NCBI RefSeq assembly: GCF_938039215.1
Contig: NZ_CALHVI010000027.1
Span: 1 to 22,383 of the forward strand
Source of the DNA: an uncultured Porphyromonas sp.
Lineage (GTDB): Bacteria; Bacteroidota; Bacteroidia; Bacteroidales; Porphyromonadaceae
DNA length: 22,383 nt
Reading direction: 5' to 3'
The notes beneath the pieces were generated by a model. It made no database searches. It saw only the letters and a program-made list of their open reading frames with translations, and was not told the DNA's origin. Shown piece by piece: positions 22,330 to 22,383 of the stretch (its first letter is position 1; every line of letters starts with the position of its first letter). A program made the position numbers and the translations under genes.

Positions 22330-22383
22330 AGACCTACGGTAGGTCGCCGAAAAAACCTACTGTGGGTCGCCTCACCGACCTAC
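22330..22383 (-). repeat. Intergenic palindrome block, inverted, cut by window edge
   Basis: Two units (22330-22346 and 22353-22369) and the start of a third (22376) keep the 23-bp period with spacers CCGAAA and CCTCAC. Read on the minus strand it matches the block at 14569 closely and ends in CTCTTTTTGCCCC. The small flank hairpin (CCCTTTGAAAAGGG) lies at 22296-22309. The block is thus inverted relative to the other four, so its T end faces the minus-strand nitroreductase gene. Confidence 0.85.

Overview
The window looks like a chromosomal segment of a Bacteroidota bacterium, most likely a Porphyromonas-like member of Bacteroidales. Evidence seen in the sequence: promoters match the Bacteroidota pattern TTTG-N19-22-TAnnTTTG, most genes lack a Shine-Dalgarno site, and phylum-typical genes or orders are present (rpmB-rpmG-DUF4295, a PUR/DUF3276 gene, bcp-recA, secreted GH92 and GH110 glycosidases). 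The DNA looks GC-rich for the genus, so I do not name a species. There is no rRNA, tRNA, CRISPR array, phage or insertion sequence.

Layout. 331-1761 is aspA (aspartate ammonia-lyase) with its own terminator. A 23-bp tandem repeat follows, then a secreted GH110 alpha-1,3-galactosidase (2016-3872), which shares a terminator with a convergent thioredoxin-fold gene that lacks the CXXC site. That gene has a 145-nt structured leader. From 5109 comes the ribosomal operon rpmB-rpmG-DUF4295, then a MATE exporter and a membrane-anchored metallophosphoesterase. From 8968 to 14476 runs a six-gene unit: PUR/DUF3276 protein, small membrane protein, mtaB, lipid A-type acyltransferase, GT2 glycosyltransferase and rarA. 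rpsU (14943-15137) stands alone behind a very good promoter. bcp-recA-gmk (15462-17679) forms the next unit. On the minus strand, nitroreductase, GH92 alpha-mannosidase, cobS and cobC run from 22162 down to 17693.

The most unusual content is between the genes. Five intergenic sites (1-42, 4757-4842, 8618-8703, 14569-14654, 22330-22383) carry the same designed-looking block. It is built of up to four 17-bp near-palindromes related to CGACCTACNGTAGGTCG, spaced at exactly 23 bp. Adjacent units pair into long hairpins, the block ends in a T-tract, and a small conserved CCCTC/GAGGG-type hairpin usually follows. In all five cases the T-tract end faces the start of the neighbouring gene (aspA, rpmB, DUF3276, rpsU, nitroreductase). 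The first and last blocks are cut by the window edges, and the last is inverted, matching its minus-strand gene. I read it as a dispersed element family that insulates transcription units or binds a protein; its function is unknown.

Functionally the window is mostly core: ribosome (L28, L33, S21, DUF4295), tRNA modification, recombination (RecA, RarA), nucleotide metabolism (Gmk), envelope lipid and sugar transfer, and oxidative defence (Bcp). An accessory layer attacks host-type glycans (terminal alpha-galactose and alpha-mannose) and completes cobalamin.
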